Source: Immundisolibacterales bacterium
Lineage (GTDB): Bacteria > Pseudomonadota > Gammaproteobacteria > HK1
Assembly (NCBI GenBank): GCA_026712715.1
Contig: JAPOPW010000024.1
Span: 124,001 to 188,000, forward strand
DNA: 64,000 nt
Direction of reading: 5' to 3'
The position numbers were made by a program, and so were the translations under genes. Each line of letters opens with the position of its first letter. The first letter of the stretch is position 1. Shown here in pieces: positions 25,838-38,808 of this stretch. Below the pieces are notes generated by a model, which saw only the letters and a list, made by a program, of their open reading frames with translations, had not been told where the DNA came from and made no database searches.

Positions 25838-26170
25838 ATGAGTTTCTTCATCGAAAGCGCCTTTGCGCAGAGCGGCGCGGAGGGTGGCGCGGGCGGCATG
25901 CTCGCAACGTTCGCTCCCCTCATCCTCATCTTCGTCGTTTTCTGGTTCTTGCTGATCCGGCCCCAGCAGAAGAAGGCGAAGGAGCACCGCGCGATGGTGG
26001 GCGCCATCAGCAAGGGCGACGAGGTGGTGACCAGCGGCGGCCTGCTCGGCCGGGTCACCTCGGTCGGGGACGCCTTCCTCACCGTGGAAGTGGCCGAGGG
26101 GACCGAGGTGCGCGTGCAGCGCTCCTCCGTCGCGAACCTCATGCCGAAGGGGACGATCAAGTCGGCCTGA
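25838..26170 (+). CDS. yajC: Preprotein translocase accessory subunit YajC
   Basis: A 110-residue inner-membrane protein that joins SecDF and helps link it to SecYEG. It has one N-terminal transmembrane helix (APLILIFVVFWFLLIRPQQKK, about residues 27-47), the conserved RPQQKKAKEHRAMV, and the cytoplasmic KGDEVVTSGGLLGRVTSVGDAFLTVEVAEGTEVRVQRSSV domain. The order tgt-yajC-secD-secF is standard in Gammaproteobacteria. Confidence 0.97.
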   Translation: MSFFIESAFAQSGAEGGAGGMLATFAPLILIFVVFWFLLIRPQQKKAKEHRAMVGAISKGDEVVTSGGLLGRVTSVGDAFLTVEVAEGTEVRVQRSSVANLMPKGTIKSA

Positions 26171-26191
26171 GTCGCTGCCGGATCTCGGGTC

Positions 26192-28051
<1,860 letters not shown>

Positions 28052-28060
28052 GGCGATTCG

Positions 28061-28996
28061 GTGCGCGATTTCTTCAACCGGCTGCCCCAGCTCGATTTCC
28101 TCGGGCGCCGCCGCGCTGCGTTCTACCTCTCGGCCGGACTCCTCGCCATCTCGGTCCTTTCTCTGGCAGTGCGCGGCCTCGACTTCGGAATCGACTTCAC
28201 CGGGGGGACCCTGATAGAGGTCGGCTACTCCGAGTCCGTGGATCTCGATCCCATTCGCGACGCGCTCGACGACGCCGGCTTCGACGAGGCCGCGGTCCAG
28301 CACTTCGGGACGGCTCGCGACGTGCTGGTGCGGCTCGCCCCGCGCGAGGAGCTGAGCCGGGCCGAGCTGAGCTCGCAGGTGCTGCGCGTCCTCCAGGAAG
28401 ACCGGGCCGTCGATCTGCGCCGCGTGGAGTTCGTCGGACCCCAGGTCGGCGCGGAGCTGACCGAGGACGGCGGGCTCGCGATGCTGATTGCGCTGTTCGG
28501 GATCCTCGTCTACGTCTGGCTGCGCTTCGAGTACCGGTTCGCGCTCGGCGCAATCGCCGCGCTCGTGCACGACGTGCTGATCACTCTCGGCTTCTTCTCC
28601 GTGCTGGGACTCGAGTTCGACCTCACGGTGCTGGCCGCGGTTCTCGCGGTCATCGGCTACTCGCTCAACGACACGATCGTCGTCTTCGACCGGGTTCGGG
28701 AGAACTTCCGGCGGGTACGCCGCGGGAGCACCGAAGAGGTGATGAACCGTTCGCTCAACCAGACGCTCTCGCGCACCCTGATGACCTCTCTCACGACCCT
28801 TCTCGTGCTCGTCGCGCTGTTCGTGTTCGGTGGCGAACTCATCCGTGGATTTGCGACCGCCCTCATCGTGGGAGTGCTCATCGGTACCTACTCGTCGATC
28901 TATGTCGCGAGCGTCTCCGCCCTTGCGCTCGGCGTCAGCCGAACGGATCTGCTTCCCGTCAAGAAGGAAGGAGCGGACGATCCAGCCGCCCCGTGA
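28061..28996 (+). CDS. secF: Protein translocase subunit SecF
   Basis: A 311-residue partner of SecD. It has an N-terminal helix (FYLSAGLLAISVLSLAVRGLDF), the GIDFTGGTLIEV motif at about 46-57, a smaller periplasmic domain, and five helices from about residue 135 (GLAMLIALFGILVYVWLRFEY, AALVHDVLITLGFFSVLGLEF, VLAVIGYSLNDTIVVFDRVREN, RTLMTSLTTLLVLVALFVFGG). GTG is the start at 28061, nine bases after secD. Confidence 0.98.
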   Translation: MRDFFNRLPQLDFLGRRRAAFYLSAGLLAISVLSLAVRGLDFGIDFTGGTLIEVGYSESVDLDPIRDALDDAGFDEAAVQHFGTARDVLVRLAPREELSRAELSSQVLRVLQEDRAVDLRRVEFVGPQVGAELTEDGGLAMLIALFGILVYVWLRFEYRFALGAIAALVHDVLITLGFFSVLGLEFDLTVLAAVLAVIGYSLNDTIVVFDRVRENFRRVRRGSTEEVMNRSLNQTLSRTLMTSLTTLLVLVALFVFGGELIRGFATALIVGVLIGTYSSIYVASVSALALGVSRTDLLPVKKEGADDPAAP

Positions 28997-29025
28997 GGAT
29001 GCCGTGAATCGTTTCCGCGTCCGCC

Positions 29026-29928
29026 GTGGCAGGAGCGCCCGGCGCGGCGCGCGGTCGATCCGTGCCCTCTGAGCCTGTCTCCGCCCCAATGCCGGGAGGT
29101 GCCGGCCCGCTCGTCCTCGTCGAAGGGCTCTCATTCCAACGGGGTTCGCGGACCGTCTTCGACTCCCTCGACATCTCGATGGCGAAGGGCGAGATCACGG
29201 CGGTGCTCGGTCCGAGCGGGGTGGGCAAGACGACTCTCCTCAAGCTCATCGGCGGCGAGCTCCGGCCGGATCGCGGACGGGTGGTGGTGGGAGGAGACGA
29301 GGTGCACCGCCTTTCCAGGTCCCGGCTCTATGCAATGCGCCGGCGGATGGGGGTCCTCTTTCAGGCCGGGGCGCTCTTTACCGATCTGGACGTTTTCGAC
29401 AACGTGGCGTTTCCGCTGCGCGAGCACACCCGGCTGTCCGAGGAGCTCATCCGCAACATCGTTCTGCTAAAGCTCGAGGCGGTGGGGCTTCGCAACGCCC
29501 GCCACCTTTGGCCGCGGGAGCTCTCGGGGGGGATGGCCCGCAGGGTGGCGCTCGCGCGAGCGATTGCCCTCGATCCGGAGATCGTCCTCTACGACGAGCC
29601 CCTGGCGGGCCAGGATCCGATTTCCGCCGGCATGCTCGTCGCCCTGATGCGGCAGCTCAACGATTCTCTCGGACTGACCAGCATCGTGGTGACCCACGAT
29701 GTCGAGGAGATTGCCGGGATCGCGGACACGATGCACGTCCTTTCCGGCGGCCGGTGCATCGCGTCGGGACCTCCGGAGGAAATCCGCGGTTCCGCCGAGC
29801 CCTCCGTTCGGCAATTCATTCAAGGACTGCCGGACGGTCCGGTGCCGTTCCATTTCCCCGGTCCTCCGATCGCGGAAGACCTGCTGGGGATGGCCGCGGG
29901 CGGCCCGGCCGCCGCGGCGCGCGCCTGA
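29026..29928 (+). CDS. mlaF: Phospholipid-transport ABC ATPase MlaF
   Basis: The ATPase of the Mla system, which moves phospholipids between inner and outer membrane to keep outer-leaflet asymmetry. Walker A is GPSGVGKTTLLKL, the signature LSGGMARRVALARAIAL, and Walker B EIVLYDEPLAGQDP, all at the usual MlaF spacing, with the family's QDPIS and VVTHDVEE. The true start may be the ATG at 29089, which trims 21 low-complexity residues; neither start has a clear ribosome site. It is followed 37 bases later by mlaE. Confidence 0.93.
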   Translation: MAGAPGAARGRSVPSEPVSAPMPGGAGPLVLVEGLSFQRGSRTVFDSLDISMAKGEITAVLGPSGVGKTTLLKLIGGELRPDRGRVVVGGDEVHRLSRSRLYAMRRRMGVLFQAGALFTDLDVFDNVAFPLREHTRLSEELIRNIVLLKLEAVGLRNARHLWPRELSGGMARRVALARAIALDPEIVLYDEPLAGQDPISAGMLVALMRQLNDSLGLTSIVVTHDVEEIAGIADTMHVLSGGRCIASGPPEEIRGSAEPSVRQFIQGLPDGPVPFHFPGPPIAEDLLGMAAGGPAAAARA

Positions 29929-29965
29929 CCCGCGGCGCTCTACTGGCCTGGGCGCGGACATCTCC

Positions 29966-30742
29966 ATGGAGGCGTTCGCATGGCTCGGCCGGCGCGTCCT
30001 CGACTGGGTCGAGGTGCTCGGGAGAGGAACCGTCTTCCTCGCACGGGTGCTCGCCGGTCTTCCCGGCGCAGCGGCGCGTGTGCGCGATCTCGTTCGTCAG
30101 ATCGGGCGGGTCGGAGCCGAGAGCATGGTGCTCATCCTGGTGTCCGGCTTGTTCGTCGGCATGGTCCTCGGCCTCCAGGGCTACAACATGCTGGTTCGCT
30201 TCGGCGCCGAGGAGTCGCTCGGGCTCGCGGTGGCCCTCGCGCTCGTGCGCGAGCTCGGGCCGGTGGTGTCCGCGCTCCTCTACGCCGGTAGGGCGGGTTC
30301 CGCCCTGGCGGCGGAGATCGGTCTGATGAAGACCACCGAGCAGCTCGCCGCGATGGGAATGATGGCGGTGGACCCGCTGCACCGGGTCGTCGCTCCTCGC
30401 TTCCTCGCCGGGATCATCGCCGTGCCGCTCCTCGCCGCGATGTTCAGCGCGGTCGGCGTGCTCGGCGGCCAGTTCGTCGGGGTCGGCCTGCTCGGCGTGG
30501 ACGACGGGGCGTTCTGGTCGCAGATGCAGGCCGGCGTCGACTTGCGCGACGACATCGCGAACGGGATCGTGAAGAGCGTGGTGTTCGGAGTGGTGGTCAC
30601 CTGGATCTCGCTGTTCCAGGGGCACGACGCGGTCCCCACCTCGGAAGGGGTGTCGCGCGCGACCACCCGCTCCGTGGTGTGGTCGTCGCTTGCGGTGTTC
30701 GGGCTCGACTTCGTCCTCACCTCCCTCATGTTCAACGACTAG
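29966..30742 (+). CDS. mlaE: Phospholipid-transport permease MlaE
   Basis: A 258-residue inner-membrane permease, two copies of which form the core of the MlaFEDB complex. The ATG at 29966 opens MEAFAWLGRRVLDWVEVLGR. Family motifs are GLFVGMVLGLQGYNMLVRFGAE, LALVRELGPVVSALLYAGRAGSALAAEIG with the conserved coupling-helix region, EQLAAMGMMAVDPLHRVVAPR and the C-terminal GATRAVV-like SRATTRSVVWSSLAVFGLDFVLTSLMF. After its stop comes an unusual 210-base spacer before mlaD. Confidence 0.95.
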   Translation: MEAFAWLGRRVLDWVEVLGRGTVFLARVLAGLPGAAARVRDLVRQIGRVGAESMVLILVSGLFVGMVLGLQGYNMLVRFGAEESLGLAVALALVRELGPVVSALLYAGRAGSALAAEIGLMKTTEQLAAMGMMAVDPLHRVVAPRFLAGIIAVPLLAAMFSAVGVLGGQFVGVGLLGVDDGAFWSQMQAGVDLRDDIANGIVKSVVFGVVVTWISLFQGHDAVPTSEGVSRATTRSVVWSSLAVFGLDFVLTSLMFND

Positions 30743-30856
30743 CGAGGCTGCGCCTCGTACGGACGAGAAATGTTCGAAGCCACCCATCCCGGTTCGAAAC
30801 CCGGCCGCTCCGTAGAGGGAGAAATGCAAGCATTTCTCTTGGTAGCAGCCTCGTAC
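30743..30856. repeat. Structured palindromic insert between mlaE and mlaD
   Basis: The mlaE-mlaD gap of 210 bases is unusual for this operon. Its first 114 bases are built of repeats: a 9-bp inverted repeat (30743-30751 with 30845-30853), a 9-bp direct repeat GCCTCGTAC (30752-30760 and 30848-30856), a 6-bp hairpin at 30743-30757 and a perfect 9-bp stem GAGAAATGC/GCATTTCTC at 30819-30838. This looks like a small palindromic repeat insertion. It could act as an mRNA stem that sets mlaFE against mlaDB expression; both ideas are inference. Confidence 0.5.
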
Positions 30857-30952
30857 ATTTCGTTCCTGAAACGGACTTGCAACCTTGACTCATCTGCATG
30901 GTTCGGAGCCCCTCATGGAGTCTAGACGGGTCTACCGAGCGGAGACGAAAGC

Positions 30953-31415
30953 ATGACGCGTGACCGGAAAATCGAGGCGGCGGTCGGACTGTTCGTCGTG
31001 ATCGGCCTCGCCGCCCTCCTCATGCTCGCGGTGCGAGTCGGCAACCTGACGCTCCAGACCGATTACGGATCGTATCGGGTAACGGCCCGGTTCGAGAACA
31101 TCGGCGGGTTGAAGGTCCGTGCCCCGGTGTCGATGTCCGGCATCAGGATTGGCCAGGTCGTCGGTCTCGGCTTCGACCCCGAGACCTACGAAGCGATCGC
31201 CACCCTGGAGATCGATGGCCGATTCGCCCGTGTGCCGGCCGATTCGTCAGCGAGCATCTTCACCGCCGGCCTCCTCGGCGAGCAGTACGTCTCGATCAGT
31301 CCCGGGGTGGACGAGGAGTTCCTCGCCGCGGGCGACGAGATCGGGCTCACCCAGTCGGCCATGATCCTGGAGCGGCTGATCGGCCGGTTCCTGTTCGACA
31401 AGGCGTCGGCCGGCG

Positions 31416-31426
<11 letters not shown>
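30953..31426 (+). CDS. mlaD: Phospholipid-binding MCE protein MlaD
   Basis: A 157-residue inner-membrane-anchored MCE-domain protein that forms the hexameric ring on MlaE and receives or passes lipids. One helix at about 9-28 (AAVGLFVVIGLAALLMLAVR), then the MCE domain: YRVTARFENIGGLKVRAPVSMSGIRIGQV at about 41-69 and TAGLLGEQYVSISPG at about 104-118. Length is that of single-MCE MlaD. It overlaps the STAS gene by 11 bases; mlaC, which normally lies here, is not present. Confidence 0.96.
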
Positions 31427-33937
<2,511 letters not shown>

Positions 33938-33941
<4 letters not shown>

Positions 33942-35251
33942 ACGTGCGCCGCATCCATGGCACGGATCCCGCCTTTTGGATCCGGCTCGCCGAGCTCGCC
34001 GAGTTCGAGTCGCCGGACGTCGAGGCCGAGGTACGTGCAATCGTGGCGGACGTTCGAGCCCGTGGGGACGAGGCGGTCGTGGAGCTCACGAACCGCCTCG
34101 ACGGGCGCGCCGTCGCGACTGCGGCGGAGCTCGAGATCCCGATGGCCCGTGCCTCCCGCGCGCTCGAGTCGCTCGATCGGGAAGTGCGCGGAGCGCTGGA
34201 GACGGCGGCGTCCCGCATCCGCGCCTTTCACGAACGACAGAGGGTCGGATCATGGTCCCGGACGGAGGCGGACGGGGCGGTGACGGGTCAGCGGGTCGTT
34301 CCCGTCGACCGGGCCGGCATCTACGTGCCGGGAGGGAGAGCGGCCTATCCGTCTTCGGTGCTCATGAACGCGATCCCGGCTCGAGTCGCCGGGGTCGGAG
34401 AGGTCGTGATGACGGTGCCGGCGCCCGGCGGGGAGGTCAGTCCCGCGGTCCTCGCGGCCGCCCGGATCGCGGAGGTGGACCGGATCTGGTCGATCGGCGG
34501 CGCCCAGGCGATCGCGGCGCTTGCCTTCGGGACGCAGAGCGTCTCGGCGGTGGACAAGATCGTCGGGCCGGGCAATGCCTGGGTGTCCACGGCCAAGCGG
34601 CTCGTGTTCGGTCGGGTCGGAATCGACTCGGTGGCCGGCCCCTCGGAGATCCTGATTGTCGCGGACGGCACGACACCGGCGGAGTGGGTGGCGGCGGACC
34701 TGTGCTCACAGGCGGAGCACGACGAGGATGCGCGCGCCACCCTGGTGTGCCCGGTGCCGGCCTACGTCGACGCGGTCGAGTCGGAGCTCGCAGCCTTGGT
34801 CCCGCGTCTCTCACGCGCGGCGATCATCCGCGCGTCGTTCGAGCGCTCCGGCGCGTTCGTGCTGGTGCGCGACCTCGACGAGGCGGTCGAGGTCGCGAAC
34901 TTCCTCGCGCCGGAGCACCTGGAGCTGTCGGTGGCCGATCCGTCGACGCTCCTCGACCGGGTCCGGCACGCCGGCGCGGTGTTTCTCGGTCGACATTCCA
35001 CCGAAGTCCTCGGCGACTATTGCGCGGGACCGAACCATGTCCTTCCAACGGGACGCACGGCGCGCTTCTCGTCGCCTCTCGGGGTCTACGACTTCCAGAA
35101 ACGGATGAACGTGATCGAATGCTCGGCGGCGGCGGCACGGCGACTCGGGCAAGTCGCGGTGGTGCTCGCGAAGGCGGAGGGATTGACCGCGCATGCCTGC
35201 GCGGCGGCGCTACGCATGCCCGACGAGACGGCGGGGCAGGGACGCGGATGA
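33938..35251 (+). CDS. hisD: Histidinol dehydrogenase
   Basis: A 437-residue enzyme that oxidises histidinol to histidine in two NAD-dependent steps with a zinc ion. [78 protein letters not shown] and [17 protein letters not shown] are standard, the last two holding zinc and catalytic residues. Overlaps hisG by ATGA. hisC, which commonly follows hisD in this murA-hisG-hisD layout in related genomes, is not present; petA comes next. Confidence 0.98.
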
Positions 35252-35324
35252 TAAGATTGCGTGCCAGGACGCTCGAAGTCATTCGGCGTCAAGTTGCGGT
35301 CAATGCGAGGAGAAGTTCCAGACC

Positions 35325-35939
35325 ATGAGTGTGGTTGGCGTCAACGGCGGAAGACGCCGTTTCCTCACGGCCACTGCGAGCGTTGTCGGCGGGGTGGGGC
35401 TCGGCTTCACCGCGGTTCCCTTCGTCAGCTCGTGGCAGCCAAGCGAGCGAGCGCGGGCGATCGGGGCCCCGGTCCAGATCAATGTCTCCAAGCTCGAGCC
35501 CGGCCAGCTCGTCACGGTGCTGTGGCGCGGGAAGCCGGTGTGGGTGGTGCGTCGCACGCCCGAGGTGGTGGATTCTCTCCCGGCACTCGATCCGATGCTC
35601 AGGGATCCGGATTCGGAGGTGGCCGAGCAGCAGCCCGCCTACGCGCGCAATCCGTATCGTTCGCTCAAGCCCGAGTACCTGGTCCTGGTCGGAATCTGCA
35701 CCCACCTCGGATGTTCTCCGCAGTACGTGGTCGCGACCCGCGCGGAGCGCTACGACCTCGGCGACGACTGGCCGGGCGGGTTCTTCTGCCCGTGCCACGG
35801 ATCGAAGTTCGATCTCGCCGGCCGGGTGTATCCCGGCGTCCCCGCCCCGACCAACCTCGAGGTGCCGCCGCATCGCTATCTCGACGGCGACCGAATCGAG
35901 ATCGGGGTCGACCACGGCACCGGGGAGGCGCTCTCGTGA
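35325..35939 (+). CDS. petA: Ubiquinol-cytochrome c reductase Rieske subunit
   Basis: A 204-residue Rieske iron-sulfur protein of the bc1 complex. The N-terminus has a twin-arginine-like motif and helix (GGRRRFLTATASVVGGVGLGFTA), as known for TAT-targeted bc1 Rieske proteins. Cluster ligands are in CTHLGC (125-130) and CPCHGS (155-160). ATG 35325 is 73 bases after hisD with AGGAG upstream. First gene of petABC; petB overlaps its stop by four bases. Confidence 0.97.
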   Translation: MSVVGVNGGRRRFLTATASVVGGVGLGFTAVPFVSSWQPSERARAIGAPVQINVSKLEPGQLVTVLWRGKPVWVVRRTPEVVDSLPALDPMLRDPDSEVAEQQPAYARNPYRSLKPEYLVLVGICTHLGCSPQYVVATRAERYDLGDDWPGGFFCPCHGSKFDLAGRVYPGVPAPTNLEVPPHRYLDGDRIEIGVDHGTGEALS

Positions 35940-37321
35940 GGTGGCTCGTGGACTGGATCGATGCGCGGTTTCCGCTCATCAGCTTGTGGGAGGAGCATGT
36001 CTCTCGCTACTACGCCCCGAAGAATTTCAACTTCTGGTACTACTTCGGCTCGATCGCCCTCGTGGTCCTCGTCATCCAGATCGTGACCGGAATCTGGCTC
36101 ACGATGAACTACAAGCCGTCCGCGACCGAGGCATTCGCCTCGGTCGAGTCGATCATGCGGGACGTGGAGTGGGGCTGGCTCATCCGGTACATGCATTCCA
36201 CCGGGGCGTCGTTCTTCTTCATCGCGGTGTACCTGCACATGTTCCGGGCGCTCATCTACGGTTCCTACAAGGGCAACCGCGAGCTCATCTGGCTGCTCGG
36301 CATGTTCATCTACGTCATCCTCATGGCGGAGGCGTTCATGGGCTACCTGCTCCCGTGGGGGCAGATGTCCTACTGGGGCGCGCAGGTGATCATCTCGCTG
36401 TTCGGTGCGATCCCGTTCGGGATCGGGGAGGCGCTGGCCCTCTGGATCCGGGGGGACTACGTCGTCTCCGACGCGACCCTGAACCGGTTCTTCGCGCTCC
36501 ACGTGGTGGCGCTTCCCCTTGCCCTTCTCGCGGTGGTCGTCCTGCACATCCTCGCGCTTCACGAGGTCGGCTCGAACAACCCCGACGGGGTGGAGATCAA
36601 GCGCAACAAGGGTCCGGACGGAACGCCGCGCGACGGCATTCCGTTTCATCCGTACTACACCGTGAAGGATCTGATGGGGGTAACGGTCTTCCTGTTCCTG
36701 TTCGCGATCGTGGTGTTCTTCATTCCCGAGTTCGGCGGCTGGTTCCTCGAGAAGGACAATTTCGTTCCCGCGGACCCGCTCCGGACCCCGGAGCACATCG
36801 TTCCGCTCTGGTACTTCACCCCCTTCTACGCAATCCTGCGGGCGATCCCGGACAAGCTCACCGGGGTGCTTGCCATGGGGGCCTCGATCGTGGTGCTGTT
36901 CTTCCTCCCGTGGATCGATCGCCATCCGGTGAAGTCGATTCGGTACCGCGGTCCGCTGTTCGTTACCCTCATGATGACGTTCGCGCTGACGTTCGTGGTC
37001 CTGGGGTATCTGGGCACCCAGGCACCGACGCGGGTGCTCGGCGAGCTCGGTCTGCGGTTCGGGGAGCTCTACTTCTCGTTCTTCGTCGTTCTCTGGCTCT
37101 ACAGCCGGGAACGCCGTGCCGCCGCGTACCTGAATACGCTCATCGTCATGGTCGTGCTGGTCGGAATCGCTGACGTGATTCGCTTCGATCCGGACAAGCT
37201 CGGGCTCATGGTCTGGAGCTTGCTGATTCCGTTGGTGTACTTCGCGGTGTTCATTGTCGGTCCGCTGGTGAGCAGCGCGAACGAGCCGCGGCCGGTTCCA
37301 GAGAGAGTGGTGTACCGATGA
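35936..37321 (+). CDS. petB: Ubiquinol-cytochrome c reductase cytochrome b
   Basis: A 461-residue diheme membrane subunit that carries the quinol sites of the bc1 complex. GTG 35936 overlaps the petA stop. Helix B and D heme histidines are in YMHSTGASFFFIAVYLHMFR and FFALHVVALPLALLAVVVLH. The GYLLPWGQMSYWGA segment and KDLMG are normal. The Qo-loop tetrapeptide that is PEWY in most species reads PLWY here (HIVPLWYFTPFYAILRAIP). The C-terminus is about 40-50 residues longer than the common eight-helix form, with at least one extra helix (LGLMVWSLLIPLVYFAVFIVG). Confidence 0.97.
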   Translation: MRWLVDWIDARFPLISLWEEHVSRYYAPKNFNFWYYFGSIALVVLVIQIVTGIWLTMNYKPSATEAFASVESIMRDVEWGWLIRYMHSTGASFFFIAVYLHMFRALIYGSYKGNRELIWLLGMFIYVILMAEAFMGYLLPWGQMSYWGAQVIISLFGAIPFGIGEALALWIRGDYVVSDATLNRFFALHVVALPLALLAVVVLHILALHEVGSNNPDGVEIKRNKGPDGTPRDGIPFHPYYTVKDLMGVTVFLFLFAIVVFFIPEFGGWFLEKDNFVPADPLRTPEHIVPLWYFTPFYAILRAIPDKLTGVLAMGASIVVLFFLPWIDRHPVKSIRYRGPLFVTLMMTFALTFVVLGYLGTQAPTRVLGELGLRFGELYFSFFVVLWLYSRERRAAAYLNTLIVMVVLVGIADVIRFDPDKLGLMVWSLLIPLVYFAVFIVGPLVSSANEPRPVPERVVYR

Positions 37322-38076
37322 GCTGGATGAAGCGGGCGGCGTGGGCTGCGGGCATCGCCGCGGCCGTCCTGGCGGGTGGCGCCCGGGCCGCCGGTGGGGA
37401 CTTGCCCCTGCTCGAGGCCAAGGTGGAGCTGGGCGACCGCGCGTCTCTCCAGCGCGGGGCCAAGCTGTACGTGAACTACTGCGCGGGCTGTCACTCCGCC
37501 CAATACCTGCGGTTCAGCCAGTTGGGCCGGGACCTCGGCCTCACGGAAGACCAGGTGCGCGCCAACCTGATGTTCGCAACCGACAAGCCCGGCGACCCGA
37601 TACTCGCAACCCTGAGCGAGTCCGACGCAAGCGCGTGGTTCGGCCAGGCGCCTCCGGACCTCTCGCTGACCGCGCGCTCCCGGGGAGCCGACTGGATCTA
37701 CACGTACCTCATGACCTTCTATCGGGATGAAGGCCGTCCCTTCGGAGCCAACAACCTGGTGTTTCCCGATGTTGCAATGCCGCACGTTCTCGTCGAGCTG
37801 CAAGGGGTGCAGGTACGCAAGGAGGCGGGTGGAGAGGACGGCCACGAGCCCGCCGCCAGGAGTGCCATGGAGCTCCTCGAGCTCGCCGAATCGGGCAGCA
37901 TGAGCGTCGCCGAGTATCGCAGGACGGTGCGCGACCTGGTCAACTTTCTTGTCTATCTCGGCGAACCGGCCAAGCTGCACCGATATACCGTGGGAGGCTG
38001 GGTGCTCCTGTTCCTCCTCGTGTTCTTCGTAATCTCGCGGTTGCTCTACAAGGAGTACTGGAAGGATGTTCACTAG
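37318..38076 (+). CDS. petC: Cytochrome c1
   Basis: A 252-residue heme c subunit of the bc1 complex that passes electrons to soluble cytochrome c. A signal peptide (MSWMKRAAWAAGIAAAVLAG, cleavage after ARA) is followed by the CAGCH heme motif at 55-59 and the distal region NLVFPDVAMPHVLVELQG with the likely Met ligand. A C-terminal helix (VGGWVLLFLLVFFVISRLLY) anchors it. Its ATG overlaps the petB stop (ATGA). Confidence 0.97.
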   Translation: MSWMKRAAWAAGIAAAVLAGGARAAGGDLPLLEAKVELGDRASLQRGAKLYVNYCAGCHSAQYLRFSQLGRDLGLTEDQVRANLMFATDKPGDPILATLSESDASAWFGQAPPDLSLTARSRGADWIYTYLMTFYRDEGRPFGANNLVFPDVAMPHVLVELQGVQVRKEAGGEDGHEPAARSAMELLELAESGSMSVAEYRRTVRDLVNFLVYLGEPAKLHRYTVGGWVLLFLLVFFVISRLLYKEYWKDVH

Positions 38077-38090
38077 CCGCCGTTCGGGCG

Positions 38091-38121
38091 GACGCCGGGT
38101 TCACCACGGAGTTCCGGCGTC
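38091..38121 (+). terminator. Stem-loop between petC and sspA
   Basis: A perfect 8-bp inverted repeat GACGCCGG/CCGGCGTC (38091-38098 and 38114-38121), just after a smaller hairpin at 38077-38090, lies between petC and sspA. There is no U-tract, so it is more likely a processing or attenuation stem than a full terminator. Confidence 0.4.
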
Positions 38122-38166
38122 TGCCGGCGCGTGACCGGGGTGTCCGACCGGCGGCGTTCGGGCTCC

Positions 38167-38808
38167 ATGGAACCGGATGACTTCGTTCCGCGGCTTGGCC
38201 GGGGGGCGGTCATGTCGCTCTACTCGGCGGACGCGGAGCCGGTCAGCCACGCAATCCGGGTCGTTCTCGCCGAGAAGGCGGTCAATGTCGAGATCCGTTT
38301 CGTATCCAATCAGGACGAACGCCCCGAGGATCTGCACGCGCTCAATCCCTACGACTCCATCCTGACCCTGGTGGACCGGGACCTCGTGCTCTACGAGCCG
38401 CAGATCATCATGGAGTACCTGGACGAGCGTTTCCCCCATCCTCCCCTGATGCCGGTGGATCCGGTGACCCGTGCCAACAGTCGGCTGTACCGCTATCGAA
38501 TCCAGCGGGACATCTACGGTCTCGTGGACTTGATCGAAGGAGATGTGGCGGGTGGCGCGGAGGAGGCCCGGCGGCAGCTTCGCGACCACCTCACCGCGCT
38601 TACCCCCGTGTTCGAGCAGACCCGGTTCTTCATGGCGGACGAGTACTCGCTCGTCGATTGTTATCTCGCGCCAATCCTGTGGCGCCTTCTGGCATACGGA
38701 ATCAGGCTTCCTCCCCGCAGCCGGGGGTTGCGCGCATACGCGGACCGGGTATTCGAACGCGAAGCGTTCGAGCGAAGCCTCACCGACATCGAAAGGGAAA
38801 TGCGCTGA
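38167..38808 (+). CDS. sspA: Stringent starvation protein A
   Basis: A 213-residue GST-fold protein that binds RNA polymerase and affects stress and stationary-phase transcription. AVMSLYSADAEPVSHAIRVVLAEKAVNVEI, LHALNPYDSILTLVDRDLVLYEPQIIMEYLDERFPHPPLMPVDPVTRANSRLYRYRI closely follow SspA. The start is not certain: ATG 38167 gives an N-terminus like E. coli SspA, ATG 38212 would be 15 residues shorter. The petABC-sspA-sspB order is usual in Gammaproteobacteria. Its stop overlaps the sspB start. Confidence 0.95.
   Translation: MEPDDFVPRLGRGAVMSLYSADAEPVSHAIRVVLAEKAVNVEIRFVSNQDERPEDLHALNPYDSILTLVDRDLVLYEPQIIMEYLDERFPHPPLMPVDPVTRANSRLYRYRIQRDIYGLVDLIEGDVAGGAEEARRQLRDHLTALTPVFEQTRFFMADEYSLVDCYLAPILWRLLAYGIRLPPRSRGLRAYADRVFEREAFERSLTDIEREMR

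Noticed and set aside
30781..30812. A tRNA-like T-arm (GGTTCGAAACC) in the mlaE-mlaD spacer
   Set aside because: The flanking stem does not pair as a T stem should, and no acceptor or anticodon arm can be built around it.
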